A DNA stretch of 9,347 bases from JBDTMT01 sp033764095 (GCA_033764095.1 JANRJF010000134.1:1-9347); one strand, 5' to 3'. Shown: positions 1-8,640, counted from the first letter of the stretch. The notes: a model not told the origin generated them from the letters alone. A program made the numbers and translations.

Positions 1-472
1 GCACCGCGCCGCCGCGCGGCGCCGCCGCGCCGTCGTCCAGCGCGCGCGCCTGGATGTAGCGTGGACAGTTGCCGAAGACCTCGCGGGCGCGCAGCAGCGA
101 CAGGTTCGGCTCGACCTGGATCAGCGTGCCGTTCACCCGCACGCGGCGGCGCGTCGCCAGCTCGATGCCGAGCAGGCCGATCGCGGCGCCGACCCGCCAG
201 GCGTCAGCCAGCGCGTCGCCGGCGCTCGGTCGCGCGGCGATCGCCAGCGTCCGCGCGTCGCGCGCGACGACGAACCCCGGCGGTCCCGACAGCGCCGTCG
301 CCCACAGCGCGCCCGCGGGGTCGGCGGCGCCGGCAATCAGCAGCCGCTGCGCGGCGAGAAACGGCCGGAAGACGTCGGGGATCTCGGCGTGGATGCCGCG
401 TCCGAGCTTGTCCGCCTGCGCGGCTCGCCCGGCGCGCTGCTGCACGGCCCGCTCGCCCTCGTGGAACTGCAT
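1..472 (-). CDS. Pyridoxamine 5'-phosphate oxidase-like flavin protein (C-terminus off the window)
   Basis: Partial gene: 157 codons are visible from an ATG at 472, with no stop before the left edge. The product begins MQFHEGERAVQQRAG and has GALWATALSGPPGFV near residues 54-68, then VNGTLIQVEPN (about 113-123) and FGNCPRYIQ (about 133-141). An N-terminal FHEGE stretch followed by a barrel and an FGNCPKYIQ-like motif is typical of the FMN-binding split-barrel PPOX-like family. Members bind flavin and act as small-molecule oxidoreductases of mostly unknown substrate; some are fused to a ferredoxin-reductase-like module, which cannot be judged here because the end is missing. I saw no clear ribosome binding site. 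The ATG was chosen because the family-like FHEGE start follows at once. It lies 35 bp after the permease stop on the same strand, so it is probably co-transcribed with the exporter, though a functional link is only inferred. The family call is firm; the specific activity is unknown. Confidence 0.85.
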   Translation of the reverse strand, partial: MQFHEGERAVQQRAGRAAQADKLGRGIHAEIPDVFRPFLAAQRLLIAGAADPAGALWATALSGPPGFVVARDARTLAIAARPSAGDALADAWRVGAAIGLLGIELATRRRVRVNGTLIQVEPNLSLLRAREVFGNCPRYIQARALDDGAAAPRGGAV

Positions 473-507
473 GGCTAGGTCGGCTCGGTCTGCACCCGGC
501 GACGCGG

Positions 508-1740
<1,233 letters not shown>

Positions 1741-1756
1741 TGCATCAACGGCTCAA

Positions 1757-1927
1757 CACGGATGAACACACACCCCGCCCCCCGCCCCGGATGAACACGG
1801 AGACGGGCGCGTCGCGTCCACGCCGTCGTGTCACCGCCTCCCCAAAGAAGAAAATGAAACGGAGGGTGGGGTGTGGGGATCTGTGTTCTCGAGGAGCGGC
1901 GGGGCGGGGCTCTGTGTTCATCTGTGG
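1757..1927. repeat. Intra-operon inverted/direct repeat element between ATPase and permease genes
   Basis: The 187-bp gap between two genes of one operon is nearly all repeat. CGGATGAACAC occurs twice (1759-1769, 1788-1798) and TCTGTGTTC twice (1880-1888, 1911-1919). The outer ends form an imperfect inverted repeat: 1757-1781 reads CACGGATGAACA, then CACCCCGCCCC; the reverse complement of 1901-1927 reads CACAGATGAACACAGAG, then CCCCGCCCC. The core (about 1841-1860) has an A-rich run unlike its GC-rich surroundings. No frame here looks like protein. From memory, ATGAACAC/TCTGTGTTCATCTGTGG motifs recur between genes in many unrelated bacteria; I cannot verify that here. It may be a small dispersed element, and its RNA could fold and alter permease expression relative to the ATPase. 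Confidence 0.75.
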
Positions 1928-2631
<704 letters not shown>

Positions 2632-2632
<1 letters not shown>

Positions 2633-3828
2633 CAGCGGAAGCGCGGCACGCCGGGGACGCGCGGCCCCTCGCGCGGCCCGATCGCCTGGTCGAGCGCCAC
2701 CGCGACGCGCTCGCCGGGCGCCAGCGCGCCGTCGAGCAGCGCGGCGTAGGCGTCGTCGCGCACGCCGGTGCGCACCGCGACGCGCTCGATCTCGCCGCTC
2801 GGCAGCAGGCGCCACACCGCCTCGCCGCCGTCGCGCGGCCGCGCGCCGTCACGCGGCGGCGCGAAGGTGAGGGCGCGCAACGGCACGCGCAGCGCGTCGG
2901 CGACGTGCGCGGTCTCGATGGTGACGCTGGCGGTCATGCCCGGCTTGAGCGCCAGATCGGGATTCTCCACGGCGGCGACGACATCGTAGGTCACCACGTT
3001 CTGCACCGTCGTCGGCGCGTTGCGCACCTGGGTGACGCGGCCGCTGAAGACGCGACCGGGATAGGCGTCGACGCTGAAGGTCGCCGGCTGGTCGTCGCGC
3101 ACGGCGCCGATGTCCGACTCGCTGACGCTGGCGTTGACCTGCATCTTGGTGAGGTCCTGGGCGATCTGGAACAGCGTCGGCGTCTGGAAGGCGGCGGCCA
3201 CGGTCTGGCCGACGTCGACGGCGCGCTTCACCACCACCCCATCCACCGGCGAGGTGATGTCGGTGTACGCGAGTTGGATGCGCGCCTCGCGCAGCTCCGC
3301 CTCCGCCTGCTGGACGTTGGCCTCTTCCAGCGCCAGCTCGGCGCGCGCCTGGTCGAAGGCGCTCTGCGCCTGGTCGAGCTCGTTCTGCGCCAGCACGTTG
3401 GTGCCGCGCAGCGAGCGGCTGCGCTGCAGCGTCAGCGTCTTGAGCTGCAGGTCGGCGCGCGCGCGCGCGACCCGTGCGCGCGCCGTCGCCAGGCCGGCCT
3501 CGGCGCGCTGCACCTTCACCTCGAACGGCGCCGGGTCGATCTTGGCGACGCGCTGGCCCTTGCGCACCGGCGAATTGAAATCGACGTCGATCGCCAGGAT
3601 CGGGCCGGACACGTAGGTCCCGACCTGCACCGTGCTCACCGGCTGGACGATCCCGGTTGCGGTGACCGTCGCCGTGACCGGGCCGCGCTCGAGCGTCGCG
3701 CCGAGGTAGCGCTCGCCCTCCGGCGCGGCGCCGCGCTGCCGGTAGGCCCACGCCGCGGCGGCGAGCAGCCCCAGCAACGCCACCGCCCACGGCCCGCGCC
3801 GGCGCCATATCGATCGACCCTCGCGCAT
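2632..3828 (-). CDS. HlyD/MacA-family periplasmic adaptor (membrane fusion protein)
   Basis: A 398-residue adaptor that bridges an inner-membrane ABC pump and an outer-membrane channel. Residues about 13-28 (PWAVALLGLLAAAAWA) form an N-terminal membrane anchor without a lipobox. Next come the first half of the lipoyl domain (about 58-100, with VQVGTYVSGPI), a long alpha-hairpin rich in Ala, Arg, Glu and Gln (about 104-185), the second lipoyl half (ITSPVDGVVVKRAVDVGQTV, 191-210), a beta-barrel domain (about 225-310, ending LKPGMTASVTI) and a membrane-proximal domain. TSPVDGVV and LKPGM are strong family marks. The start is the ATG just before MREGRSIWRRRGPW, with a weak GCGGA seven bases upstream. 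The frame stays open to 3975, but residues coded there come from an intergenic repeat. It is the first gene of the exporter operon and overlaps the ATPase start. Confidence 0.95.
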
Positions 3829-3885
3829 CGGCACGTCCGCCAACCTAGCAGATCGCTCCCTCCACGCACGCCGCCCGCACGTGCA

Positions 3886-3901
3886 GCCGAGCCCGCTCGG
3901 C
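3886..3901. promoter_or_regulatory. Dyad in a divergent intergenic region (candidate operator)
   Basis: GCCGAGC and GCTCGGC are perfect 7-bp inverted arms separated by CC. The site lies in the 145-bp space between the divergently transcribed adaptor gene and the unknown membrane-protein gene. The 2-base gap is too short for a good RNA hairpin, so a protein-binding dyad is the better reading. No regulator is encoded nearby. In DNA this GC-rich, a chance dyad is possible. Confidence 0.25.
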
Positions 3902-3907
3902 GCCCGG

Positions 3908-3950
3908 CACATCCCCTCGCCCAGCGGGGGAAGGGTGGGATGCGGGCGCT
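3908..3950. repeat. GC-rich repeat-like block with CCCCTCGCCCAGCGGGGG core
   Basis: The stretch contains CCCCTCGCCCAGCGGGGG (3913-3930), then AAGGGTGGGATGCGGGCGCTC, and can fold imperfectly by C-tract to G-tract pairing. Read on the minus strand it encodes PHPTLPPLGEG, a spurious peptide that I recall from over-extended N-termini in many genomes, produced by a common intergenic repeat; this is from memory and unchecked. It explains why the adaptor frame runs open past its real start. Confidence 0.5.
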
Positions 3951-3973
3951 CGGTGTCGTAGAAGCGGCGCCGC

Positions 3974-4780
3974 ATGGAGGTCGACGTCGCAGTGCGCGCC
4001 TACCCGCCGGCCTGGCGATGGGCGGCGGCATTCCTGTTCGCGCTCAGCCGCGCCATGCAGCCGTTCCTGCTCTGGCGCCTGGTCACCGCCGACGATCCCC
4101 CCATCACGCCGCCGTTGCTCGCCGAGCTGCTGCTCATCTTCTGCGTCCTGCCGGCCCTGGCGGCGTGGTTGATCGGGCGGGCCTTCGCGGTGCGGGCGCA
4201 GGTCGGCGACGGCGGGCTCGTCCTGCAACGCGGCGCCCAACGCGTCGTCTGGCCGAGCACCACGGTACGGCCGTGGTGGGTGCCGCTGCCGGAGGCCGGC
4301 TGTACGCTGACGCGCGGCGACGGTGCGCAGGTGGGCCTGGGACTGCGCGACCCGGCGCCGCTGGTCGCGGCGCTGGGCGGCGACGGCGACCATCCGCTGC
4401 TGCGCTACGGCGCGGCGCGCGCCGCCGTGCGGCGCGGCTGGCGCTACTGGCTCGGCCGCTACGTGCTGTACGCGCTGCCGATCGCGGCGATCCTGTTCCG
4501 GGCGCACCAGTGGATCGCCTATGGCGGCACCTTCGGCCAGTACTACCTGCAGGGCCCGGCGCCGTGGCTGCGCGGCGCGGCGATCTACTGGGCGACCACC
4601 GGCGCCTACCTGCTGCTGTGGGCGAGCCTGTGGCGCGGCGTGGTGGAAGCGCTGGCGCTGCTCGGCGCGTTCCTGGCTCCCGGCGCCGCCGCGTCGACGC
4701 GGCGCTGGCTGGAGTGGGGCGACCGGCTGGCGTTCTACGGCGGCAGCGCCGCCATCCTGGCGCTGCGCTTTCTCGATTAG
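3974..4780 (+). CDS. Multi-pass membrane protein of unknown function with a possible PH-like cytosolic insert
   Basis: A 268-residue protein I do not recognise. Hydrophobic stretches lie at about 14-34, 47-68, 162-180, 201-220, 222-238 and 252-267, suggesting five or six membrane helices. Between the second and third is a soluble segment (about 71-135) with alternating hydrophobic residues (AVRAQVGDGGLVLQRG, then VVWPSTTVRPWWVP). This pattern, short strands with a dggLvLqrg.rrvvwP rhythm, resembles bacterial PH-like (bPH/YcxB) domains, but that is inference only. Basic-aromatic RRGWRYWLGRY (153-163) precedes the third helix. An in-frame TAG at 3959-3961 lies five codons upstream, so the ATG is the first possible ATG start. 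No strong ribosome binding site is visible. It is divergent from the exporter operon and convergent with the hydrolase gene. Coding reality is supported by membrane periodicity and a clean stop. Confidence 0.8.
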   Translation: MEVDVAVRAYPPAWRWAAAFLFALSRAMQPFLLWRLVTADDPPITPPLLAELLLIFCVLPALAAWLIGRAFAVRAQVGDGGLVLQRGAQRVVWPSTTVRPWWVPLPEAGCTLTRGDGAQVGLGLRDPAPLVAALGGDGDHPLLRYGAARAAVRRGWRYWLGRYVLYALPIAAILFRAHQWIAYGGTFGQYYLQGPAPWLRGAAIYWATTGAYLLLWASLWRGVVEALALLGAFLAPGAAASTRRWLEWGDRLAFYGGSAAILALRFLD

Positions 4781-4821
4781 GGAGCTGGATTGCCCCCCGT
4801 GTCGGGCACCGTCGGACGGGA

Positions 4822-4860
4822 TTCACCGCGGAGACGCGGAGCGACCCGACGCGGACGGCG
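4822..4860. repeat. Degenerate CGCGGAGA tandem repeat
   Basis: TTCAC is followed by CGCGGAGA (4827-4834), an adjacent copy CGCGGAGC (4835-4842) and a third, CGCGGACG, at 4850-4857, then an A-run. It looks like a GC-rich form of the TTCACCGCAGAGACGCAGAG-type element that I remember as common between bacterial genes; this could not be checked here. It lies in the 141-bp spacer between two convergent genes and runs directly into the hydrolase terminator. Confidence 0.5.
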
Positions 4861-4895
4861 AAAAAAAAAGGGGCGCGGCAGCAGTGCCGCGCCCC
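4861..4895 (-). terminator. Rho-independent terminator of the SGNH hydrolase gene
   Basis: A perfect 11-bp stem, GGGGCGCGGCA (4870-4880) with TGCCGCGCCCC (4885-4895), has a 4-base loop. On the minus strand it is followed at once by nine T residues (A9 at 4861-4869). It starts 27 bp after the hydrolase stop. There is no T-tract on the plus-strand side, so it serves the minus-strand gene mainly. Confidence 0.93.
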
Positions 4896-4921
4896 GGTGA
4901 TGGAATGCGTCGCGCCGCGGC

Positions 4922-6007
4922 TCAGGGCGCCGCCGGATTGAAGGCGGAGAGCCCCCAGCCCATGCGCTCGTGGCCGAACCGGTTCCAGACCGGATTCTTG
5001 CCGCCGACGATCTGCGTCGTGTACTCGGGTGCGCCGGAGCCCGACCCGGTGCCGCCGAGCAGGCCGACGTAGATGGTCGCGCCGGTGTAGGTCGGGTGGG
5101 TGTCGTCCGACTGCAGGTAGTCGTAGCTGGTGCTGGCGTTGACGAAGTGGGTGTTCGAGTCGCGCAGCGTGCCGAGCAGCGTGCTGGTGATGCGCGTCAC
5201 GTAGGCCGCCTCCGATTCGCCCTGGACGTAGCGCAGCGCGTCCGAGTCGATCTGGCTGTCGCCGTTCGAGTCGTAATCGGCGCCCATGTACTGGGCGAAC
5301 GCATCGACGCACTTGAAGCCGTAGGTGTTGGCGGCGTTGCAGGTGCGCCAGTTGCTCTTCGCCAGGTAGGGCAGGAACTTGGTGCGCTTGTTGATCTTCT
5401 GGCCGGTCTGCGGGTCGTTGCAGCCGCTCAGCGCGTTGTCGCTGTTGAAGCCCGGGTAGTAGATGTTCGAGACGACCTTCGCCGTCGCCGTGGTCGCGTA
5501 GGTGTTGATCGCCTGCATGGCGAGCGCCGTGTAGTTCGTGCAGTTGGCCAGCGCGGTGTCGAGCACGGCGTAGTTGCAGGTGCCGCTCTGGCCCGCGAAG
5601 CTCGAGCGCGCCTGCAGGAAGTCGTTGCCGCACATCTCGAAGGTCACGACGCGGGTGTTGCTCGCCTGCATGTAGGAGCGCTCGGAGACGATCTTGTTGT
5701 TGTAGATGTCGTCCGCCTTGGCGCCCGACTTGGTGCGGCGGATGACCTCGATATCGGTGCCCCACTGCTGCGACAGGTACTCGCCGTCGACCAGCGGCGC
5801 GGCGCGCTTGGCGACGCTCGACAGCGAACCGCGGTAGCCGGCGTAGATCGAATCGCCGTAGGCCACGACGCGATACTTGGTCGAGGTGCCCGAGCGGTCG
5901 ATCGTCCACGACGTGTTCTGCGTGATCGTGCTGGCCGACGCGGCGCTGGTCCCACACAGCGCCAGCATCGAACCGAGGACGAGCGCACTCCTCGCCTTGC
6001 GAACCAT
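4922..6007 (-). CDS. Secreted SGNH/GDSL-family hydrolase (esterase/lipase-like)
   Basis: A 361-residue exported serine hydrolase. Residues 1 to about 26 are a Sec signal peptide: MVRKAR, a hydrophobic core (SALVLGSMLALCGTSAA), and likely cleavage near ASA. Block I is AYGDSIYAGY with nucleophile Ser53; block III is CGNDF with Gly127 and Asn128 for the oxyanion hole; block V is DDTHP with Asp301 and His304 completing the triad. Members cleave ester bonds of lipids, acylated sugars or similar; the substrate is not predictable. Six cysteines in the mature part (126, 144, 156, 196, 223, 233) could form three disulfides, fitting a periplasmic or extracellular site. DYDSNGDSQIDSD (244-256) resembles a calcium-binding loop. 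ATG 6007 is preferred over an in-frame TTG at 6013 because AGGGGGG lies seven bases upstream of it. The gene is monocistronic and ends in a strong terminator. Confidence 0.93.
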   Translation of the reverse strand: MVRKARSALVLGSMLALCGTSAASASTITQNTSWTIDRSGTSTKYRVVAYGDSIYAGYRGSLSSVAKRAAPLVDGEYLSQQWGTDIEVIRRTKSGAKADDIYNNKIVSERSYMQASNTRVVTFEMCGNDFLQARSSFAGQSGTCNYAVLDTALANCTNYTALAMQAINTYATTATAKVVSNIYYPGFNSDNALSGCNDPQTGQKINKRTKFLPYLAKSNWRTCNAANTYGFKCVDAFAQYMGADYDSNGDSQIDSDALRYVQGESEAAYVTRITSTLLGTLRDSNTHFVNASTSYDYLQSDDTHPTYTGATIYVGLLGGTGSGSGAPEYTTQIVGGKNPVWNRFGHERMGWGLSAFNPAAP

Positions 6008-6014
6008 AACCAAA

Positions 6015-6021
6015 CCCCCCT
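6015..6021 (-). promoter_or_regulatory. Shine-Dalgarno site deciding the hydrolase start
   Basis: AGGGGGG on the minus strand lies 7 bases before ATG 6007 but only 1 base before the alternative TTG at 6013. It therefore supports the ATG. Confidence 0.7.
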
Positions 6022-6062
6022 GGTTGTGGGCCGCCCCACTGCGGCCGACTGGTTCTGGCGCG

Positions 6063-6092
6063 GCGCTACCACAGGCGAAAAAATCCCGTCAA
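6063..6092 (-). promoter_or_regulatory. Candidate sigma-70-like promoter for the hydrolase
   Basis: On the minus strand, TTGACG (6092-6087; five of six to TTGACA) lies 18 bases before TAGCGC (6068-6063), a poor -10 match. The spacer contains the only T-run of this divergent region. It sits about 56 bases upstream of the start codon. The -35 match is good but the -10 is weak, so this is tentative. Confidence 0.25.
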
Positions 6093-6184
6093 CCGCGCGC
6101 GACCCGTTTGCAGCCGGCCGCCGGCGCGCTACGGTGCGCGCCGCGTCACGCCACCACCAACCGACCAGCTCGAGGAGGAGTGCG

Positions 6185-7000
6185 ATGCAGAATTTCGACG
6201 TCACCGTCGTCGTGCAGAACGGCCTGACCCTGCTCACCGCCGTCGGCCTCAAGATCATCGGCGCGGTGGTGCTGTGGATCATCGGCCGCTGGCTGATCCG
6301 CACCGCCACCAGCCTGATCGACAAGGCGCTCGAGCGGCAGAGCGTCGACACCACCGTGGCGCGCTACATCGCCTCCAGTATCGCCGTGTTGCTCACCATC
6401 GCGCTGGTGATCGCGCTGCTCGGCTTCTTCGGCGTCGAGACCACCACCTTCGCCGCCCTGCTCGCCGCCGGCGGCGTCGCCATCGGCGTGGCGTGGAGCG
6501 GCATGCTGGCCAACTTTGCCGCCGGCGTGTTCATGGTGATCCTGCGGCCGTTCAAGGTCGGCGACTTCATCAGCGCCGGCGGCGTCACCGGCACGGTGAC
6601 CGCGCTCGACCTGTTCGCGACGACGATCAACACGCCGGACAACGTCAAGACGATCGTCGGCAACAACAAGATCTTCGCCGACAACATCCAGAACTTCTCC
6701 GCCAACGCCTATCGGCGCGTCGACCTCACCGCGCAGCTGGCGCACGGCGTCGACGCGCTCGCCGCGATGGCATTGCTCAAGCCGCGCCTGGCGGCGATCG
6801 CCAACGTGCTGCCGACGCCGGCGCCGGACGTCGAGATCCTCGAGTTCACCGCTGCCGGCCCGGTGCTCGCCGTGCGGCCCTACTGCAACAACGCGAACTA
6901 CTGGCAGGTGTACTTCGACGCCAACAAGACGATCCGCGACACCTTCGGCGCCGCCGGCTACGCGGTGCCGGCGCAGCAGTACGTGGTGCGGCAGAGCTGA
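6185..7000 (+). CDS. MscS-family small-conductance mechanosensitive channel
   Basis: A 271-residue inner-membrane channel, close in length to E. coli MscS (286). Helices lie at about 16-38 and 61-83. The pore helix region is rich in Gly and Ala (FAALLAAGGVAIGVAWSGML, 89-108) and continues NFAAGVFMVILRPFKVGDFI (110-129), where RPFKVGDF is the family signature. The beta domain starts GTVTALDLFATTINTPDNVK, and NNKIFADNIQNFSANAYRRVDL (160-181) matches the MscS region with usual form IPNGKIIxxxIxNFS. Here VGNNKI stands where IPNGKI is usual, a modest departure. It opens under membrane tension to release osmolytes during hypo-osmotic shock. The start is set by a strong AGGAGG at 6173-6178, six bases upstream of the ATG. 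It is divergent from the hydrolase and convergent with lnt; nothing suggests an operon. Confidence 0.95.
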   Translation: MQNFDVTVVVQNGLTLLTAVGLKIIGAVVLWIIGRWLIRTATSLIDKALERQSVDTTVARYIASSIAVLLTIALVIALLGFFGVETTTFAALLAAGGVAIGVAWSGMLANFAAGVFMVILRPFKVGDFISAGGVTGTVTALDLFATTINTPDNVKTIVGNNKIFADNIQNFSANAYRRVDLTAQLAHGVDALAAMALLKPRLAAIANVLPTPAPDVEILEFTAAGPVLAVRPYCNNANYWQVYFDANKTIRDTFGAAGYAVPAQQYVVRQS

Positions 7001-7025
7001 CGGCGGATCGCGGCGCGCGGTCTCT

Positions 7026-8636
7026 TCACCAGGACACCGGGGCACCGAGGCCCGCCACGACGCGGGAGACCCGGTGTCCTGGTCTGGTGCAGAGCGCCGC
7101 CAGTCCCAGCCCCAGCATCGCCGGCGGGAACCAGTCGCCCCAGGCGAGCATGAGGGTGCGCGCCTCCCGTTCGGGCCGGAGCCGCGCCGCCAGCGTGCCG
7201 CGCCGGTGCACGGCGAGCGTCTCGATCAGCTCGCCGCTGGCGTCGATGCTCGCCGAGATGCCGGTGTTGGTGGCGCGCAGCTGCGGGCGCCGGGTCTCGA
7301 TGCTGCGAAAGGCGGCGACCACCAGGTGCAGGCGCGGGCCGTTGCCGTCGGCGAACCAGGAGTCGTTCGACAGCGCCAGCAGCAGCTCGGCGCCGTCGCG
7401 CACCGCGGCAATGGCGATCGACGGGTCGACCGCGTCGTAGCAGATCAGCGGCGCGACGCGCAGGCGGCGTCCGCCGGCGAGCGGCAGGTCGAGCGTGCGC
7501 CTTCCACCGCCCGGCTGCCAGGTGCCGAGCCAGGGCAGCGCGGCGCGCAGCGCCGGCCGATCGAGCCATGCCGGCACGCGCTCGGTGAACGGGAAGAGCA
7601 GCGCCTTGCGGTAGATGCCGAGCGGCGCGTCGCGCCGCGGCGCCAGCGCGAAGGCGGCGTTGTACTCACGCCCGGCCTCGACGTCGTAGCTGCCGAAGAC
7701 CAGCGGCACGTCGGCGTCGGCGACGAAGGCCGCGATGGCGGCGTCGAACTCGGCGCCGGCCGGGCTCTTCGGCGCGCCGTAGGTGGTGGGGTAGACGGTC
7801 TCCGGCCAGACCAGGAAGTCGGGGCGCGCGGTCTGCAGCAGTGAGGTGGAGAGCGCGACGTGCGCGTCGAGGATCTCGCGCACCGCGTCGTAGGTTCCGA
7901 TGGCGCGCGCCAGCTGGTCGTAGTGGCTGATGTCGGCCTGCACCAGGCCGCCCACCACCGGCGCGTCGCCGCCGCCGTCGGCAAACTGCTGCAGCCGCAG
8001 CGTGCCGTACAGCGCCATGGCGCCGACCAGCAGTGCGACGGCGATCGCCGCGCGGCGCGCCGCGCGGCGCCGCGTCCGGTCGTGGCGACTGCGCCAGGCG
8101 AGCAGCGCCGCGTCGTTGGCGAGCAGCAGCACGACGGTGAGGCCGTGCGCGCCGACCAGGTCGGCCGCCTGGCGCAGGTGCGCCGAGGCGAGGAAGCCGT
8201 GGCCGAGCGTGTCGGCGAACAGCTTCGGCAGCAGCCACTCGCTGCCGACGTAGACGCCGGCACCGCTCAGTGCCACCGCGGCGCAGCCCAGCCGGCGGCG
8301 GCGCGCCAGCCAGCGCGCCGCCGCGAAGGTGAGGAACTGCGGTTGGATGAGCGGTGCAGTGAGCAGCACCACCAGCAGACCGACCGCCCACGGCGCGTCG
8401 GCGTAGCCGGCGATGGCGCCGACGAACCACGGGAACACCGCCAGCGTGAACGCGAGACTCATCGCCAGGCCGGCGGCGAGCGCGCCGCCGAGCGTCGCGC
8501 TGCGGTCGAGCGCGGCGAGCCACGGCGTCAGGCCGACCCAGCCGAGCGCGAACCACGGCCAGCCGACGCGCGCGTACAGCGCGAAGGCGAGCGCGCTGGC
8601 GATCGCGGCGCCGGCGATGTGGGCGGCGCGCGCCAC
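7026..8636 (-). CDS. lnt: Apolipoprotein N-acyltransferase
   Basis: A 536-residue inner-membrane enzyme that adds the third acyl chain to the N-terminal cysteine of lipoproteins, the last maturation step before Lol sorting. The N-terminal part is multi-helical (to about 215, with a final helix near 495-516), around a periplasmic nitrilase-like domain (about 225-490). The catalytic triad is visible: Glu279 in VWPETVYP, Lys344 in YRKALLFPF and Cys399 in APLICYDAVDP. Glu352 in FTERVP corresponds to the second essential glutamate of E. coli Lnt. LSNDSWF (422-428) and RATNTGISASID (454-465) are further marks. E. coli has CYE at the nucleophile; here it is CYD. The start is GTG, 4 bp after the upstream gene's TGA, suggesting coupling; no in-frame ATG occurs before residue 59. 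The last 19 or so residues are coded inside a large inverted repeat and may not be ancestral. Confidence 0.95.
   Translation of the reverse strand: MARAAHIAGAAIASALAFALYARVGWPWFALGWVGLTPWLAALDRSATLGGALAAGLAMSLAFTLAVFPWFVGAIAGYADAPWAVGLLVVLLTAPLIQPQFLTFAAARWLARRRRLGCAAVALSGAGVYVGSEWLLPKLFADTLGHGFLASAHLRQAADLVGAHGLTVVLLLANDAALLAWRSRHDRTRRRAARRAAIAVALLVGAMALYGTLRLQQFADGGGDAPVVGGLVQADISHYDQLARAIGTYDAVREILDAHVALSTSLLQTARPDFLVWPETVYPTTYGAPKSPAGAEFDAAIAAFVADADVPLVFGSYDVEAGREYNAAFALAPRRDAPLGIYRKALLFPFTERVPAWLDRPALRAALPWLGTWQPGGGRRTLDLPLAGGRRLRVAPLICYDAVDPSIAIAAVRDGAELLLALSNDSWFADGNGPRLHLVVAAFRSIETRRPQLRATNTGISASIDASGELIETLAVHRRGTLAARLRPEREARTLMLAWGDWFPPAMLGLGLAALCTRPGHRVSRVVAGLGAPVSW
7028..7083. repeat. 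Nested inverted repeat at the 3' end of lnt
   Basis: A perfect 14-bp inverted repeat, ACCAGGACACCGGG (7028-7041) and CCCGGTGTCCTGGT (7070-7083), encloses a second stem CCCGC/GCGGG (7051-7055, 7062-7066) with a 6-base loop. It lies between convergent genes, within the last lnt codons. Neither side has a T-tract, so it is not a classical intrinsic terminator, though it could slow polymerase or protect mRNA 3' ends. ACCAGGACACC GGGGCACCGAGG has a stuttered ACC/CACC pattern like the other spacer repeats in this window. Confidence 0.85.
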
Positions 8637-8640
8637 CGGC

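Noticed and set aside
1757..1927. CRISPR array or insertion-sequence remnant
   Set aside because: Repeats are few, unevenly spaced and imperfect, with no spacer-repeat regularity, cas gene or transposase fragment.
2633..2815. Upstream extension of the ATPase
   Set aside because: The extra 61 residues are Arg-rich noise overlapping the adaptor; the ATG at 2632 gives a normal family N-terminus and TGATG coupling.
4134..5957. Minus-strand 607-codon open frame
   Set aside because: It overlaps the hydrolase in another frame and runs through its terminator; no protein features.
6008..6013. TTG start for the hydrolase
   Set aside because: It is only 1 base from the G-rich ribosome binding site, whereas the ATG two codons later has ideal spacing.
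6108..6135. Plus-strand promoter for mscS (TTGCAG, 16 bases, TACGGT)
   Set aside because: Both boxes match consensus at only about half the positions; no better than chance in this region.
4970..6184. Plus-strand frame that joins the MscS frame from upstream
   Set aside because: It is antisense to the hydrolase, whose catalytic motifs are intact. The channel has its own ATG with a strong AGGAGG at 6173-6178.
7028..7083. Bidirectional intrinsic terminator between mscS and lnt
   Set aside because: The stem is strong but neither strand has a T-tract after it, and it lies inside the lnt coding sequence; annotated as an inverted repeat instead.
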